Shown here: piece after piece, positions 62,673 through 64,000 of the stretch
Numbering within the stretch: position 1 is the first letter of the stretch
Layout: each line of letters begins with the position of its first letter
Assembly (NCBI GenBank): GCA_030448125.1
Contig: JAUJNO010000001.1
Span: 311,602 to 375,601, forward strand
Reading direction: 5' to 3'
DNA from: Rubrobacteraceae bacterium
GTDB taxonomy: Bacteria > Actinomycetota > Rubrobacteria > Rubrobacterales > Rubrobacteraceae
DNA: 64,000 nt
Program-made: the position numbers and the translations under genes
The notes under the pieces: generated by a model
Told to the model about the DNA's origin: nothing
The model's database searches: none
The model's input: only the letters and a program-made list of their open reading frames with translations

Positions 62673-63671
62673 TTAGGCGGCCAGGGCCTCCAGGATCGAA
62701 ATGCCGGCACGGGTGTCGATCTCTCGCTGAAGCAGAAAGCCCGATTGGGCGAGGAGCTCTTCGTACTCCTGCCGGGTACGTTGTCGGCCGCCGAGCAGCG
62801 CTAGCATGTGGATGTCCAGCATCTTCGACCAGTCGGGGTTGGGATCATCGGGGACGATCGTCTCGATCACCAGCAACTTGGCGTGCAGTGGGGCGGCCCC
62901 TCGAATCGCCCGGAGGATGGCGACGGCCTCTTCGTCCCCCCAGTCGTGGATTATCTCCATGAGCAGATACGCGTCGCAGGTCGGCAGGGCGTCCCGGAAG
63001 AAATCGCCAGCCTGGAGGGCCAGTCGCTCCGAGGCCACGCCTGCGGCCTCCTCAATCACGTGCGGCAAGTCGAACAGGACACCTCTGGCGTTCGGCGCGT
63101 TGTCGAGAACGGCGTGCAACAGGTGCCCGCTGCCGCCGCCGATATCGCCGATCAGGCCGAAGCCCGAGAAGTCGTAGGAGGCGAGAATTCCGGCGACCGC
63201 GCCCTGCGCCTTGGCGCCCATCGCCGCGTTGAACACGCGACCCTCTTCCGGGCGTTGCGCAAGGTATGCCCAAAAACCCTCAGGGAACGTTGTTTCCGCT
63301 GCCGGAAGTCCGGTCCGCACGGAATGCCCCAGCGCCTCGAAGGTCGCCCAGAAGATCGGCAAGCCGAACATCTGGGCGAAAGCACGCATGGACTGCGGGT
63401 GGTCGGTCCGCAGCAGCCGCGATGCAGGTGAATGACTGAACGTATCACCTTGCATCTCGAACACTTCATGTGCCGCAAGGAGGCGCAGGATGCGGCCGAG
63501 CGCTTCGGGGTGGGCGCCGACGGACGCCGCGAGGTCGGTGGCGGTTCGGGGCGTCTCCTCCAGCGCGTCCGCGACGCCGAGGTCGGCGACGACGTGAAGG
63601 CTTCGCGGCAAGCAATAGCCGCCCGCCATCTGTATCACCGTTGCGAACGGATTTGTCTCGATCACGCTCAC
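62673..63671 (-). CDS. SAM-dependent O-methyltransferase (acetylserotonin/hydroxyneurosporene type)
   Basis: 332 aa. N-terminal winged-helix dimerisation domain (VADLGVADALEETPRTATDLAASVGAHPEALGRILRLLAAHEVF) and a Rossmann domain with the SAM loop GDIGGGSGHLL, FDLPHVIEEA, GDFFRDALP and the catalytic His in EIIHDWGDEE. It methylates small hydroxy-aromatic compounds in this family. GTG start with GGAGGAAGGG upstream. Divergent from a MarR gene and probably regulated by it. Confidence 0.92.
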   Translation of the reverse strand: MSVIETNPFATVIQMAGGYCLPRSLHVVADLGVADALEETPRTATDLAASVGAHPEALGRILRLLAAHEVFEMQGDTFSHSPASRLLRTDHPQSMRAFAQMFGLPIFWATFEALGHSVRTGLPAAETTFPEGFWAYLAQRPEEGRVFNAAMGAKAQGAVAGILASYDFSGFGLIGDIGGGSGHLLHAVLDNAPNARGVLFDLPHVIEEAAGVASERLALQAGDFFRDALPTCDAYLLMEIIHDWGDEEAVAILRAIRGAAPLHAKLLVIETIVPDDPNPDWSKMLDIHMLALLGGRQRTRQEYEELLAQSGFLLQREIDTRAGISILEALAA

Positions 63672-63699
63672 CCTTCCTCCTCTCCTTGCCTGCTATACT

Positions 63700-63721
63700 A
63701 GGGTATATGTTCAGGTACCCT
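63700..63721. promoter_or_regulatory. inverted repeat AGGGTA-N10-TACCCT, MarR operator candidate
   Basis: AGGGTA at 63700-63705 and TACCCT at 63716-63721 sit in the 88-bp space between the divergent methyltransferase and MarR genes, overlapping AT-rich promoter-like sequence. Size and spacing suit a MarR dimer. Confidence 0.55.
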
Positions 63722-63759
63722 TATTATAAGGCAACCTTGATAAACACGTCAACCTCCCG

Positions 63760-64000
63760 ATGACGGACTCTCCTCACGGCCTTCCCTCAAGCGCGCTGCT
63801 GCGCACTGCCTACAACGCTTTGGCGGCTCGCATCTTCGCTTCCGTTGTGTCTGGCACTGACTTCGATGACCTGCGCCCCTCCCATGGCAACGCTATGGAA
63901 CAGCTCGAGATCGAGGACGGGCTACGTCTCACTGACCTAGCCGCTCGCGCGGGCATTACCGTACAGTCAATGGGCGAACTCGTCGACGACTTAGAGGTTA
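63760..64000 (+). CDS. MarR family transcriptional regulator (3' end outside window)
   Basis: 80 codons visible from ATG 63760. After a helical start (LRTAYNALAARIFASVV) come DDLRPSHGNAMEQLEIEDGLRLTDLAARAGITVQSMGELVDDLE, the helix-turn-helix of actinobacterial MarR proteins. No ribosome site is obvious. Divergent from the methyltransferase, with an operator-like repeat between. Confidence 0.88.
   Translation, partial: MTDSPHGLPSSALLRTAYNALAARIFASVVSGTDFDDLRPSHGNAMEQLEIEDGLRLTDLAARAGITVQSMGELVDDLEV

Noticed and set aside
1..64000. CRISPR arrays, tRNA and rRNA genes
   Set aside because: No regularly spaced repeats, no cloverleaf with a GGTTCGAATCC-type T arm and no rRNA-like sequence were seen on reading; a tRNA scan would be decisive.

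Overview
The window is about 64 kb of high-GC, densely coding chromosome. Base and codon use (many ATA isoleucine codons beside GC-rich third positions), strong AGGAGG ribosome-binding sites and gene content (MurJ, DUF4383 and DUF4870 membrane proteins, MHS transporters, DrrAB-type ABC pairs, LPxTG surface protein, PTS HPr and EI) suggest an actinobacterium, most likely of the Rubrobacter group. That placement is inference from composition and gene families; no rRNA, tRNA, phage or CRISPR array was seen.

Layout. 0-2.7 kb: the 3' part of an RND efflux permease coupled to a thioredoxin-fold protein. 2.8-4.8 kb: ptsH-ptsI on the minus strand. 5.0-6.6 kb: murJ. 6.8-10.4 kb: a membrane-anchored CocE/NonD-type hydrolase and a beta-lactamase-fold serine hydrolase. 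10.7-25.3 kb: a cell-envelope island with a GNAT enzyme, a free acyl carrier protein, an AMP-forming ligase, a PLP decarboxylase and a broken FemAB gene, then a VanW-family protein, a GT-C-like membrane glycosyltransferase, a three-domain acyl-ligase/ACP/PlsC fusion and an LTA-synthase-like sulfatase. The ACP-ligase-decarboxylase-FemAB set resembles the group that accompanies exosortase A loci in Proteobacteria, but no exosortase is visible here. 25.5-27.8 kb: cstA with its small partner ybdD. 28-33.8 kb: small proteins, an ABC exporter, and a decayed patch with a Phd antitoxin, a broken VapC toxin and an HsdM fragment. 33.9-38.4 kb: a beta-hydroxyacid dehydrogenase, a primary-type sigma factor, an NADH dehydrogenase fragment and a CapA-family protein. 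38.6-44.7 kb: a 70-aa orphan under an array of operator-like repeats, an LPxTG protein, an HTH protein, SRPBCC, Asp23/Gls24 and Mug proteins. 44.9-53.6 kb: two MFS transporters, an SDR, an acyl-CoA ligase, one intact IS630-family element and one IS630 relic amid gene wreckage, and a membrane molybdo-oxidoreductase. 53.8-64 kb: a MetX-like hydrolase, a DrrAB-like ABC exporter, an APC permease, DUF4870, a two-component system, an IS5-type remnant, and a methyltransferase divergent from a MarR regulator.

A recurrent feature is loss of reading frame by single-base events: FemAB (one stop, one shift), VapC, the hydroxyacid dehydrogenase, the DrrA-like ATPase (two compensating shifts across Walker A) and the histidine kinase (three shifts). 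Flanking homology is otherwise well kept. This points either to residual sequence errors or to very recent decay, and it should be settled before any biology is read into those genes.

How the genes may work together: the 10.7-25.3 kb island looks like a surface-modification pathway in which a carboxylic acid is activated, held on an ACP, possibly decarboxylated or transferred by the GNAT and FemAB enzymes, alongside synthesis of a glycerophosphate-type or glycosylated envelope polymer. Two of its transcription units are preceded by 11-bp-periodic TTAAC repeats that resemble PHO boxes.
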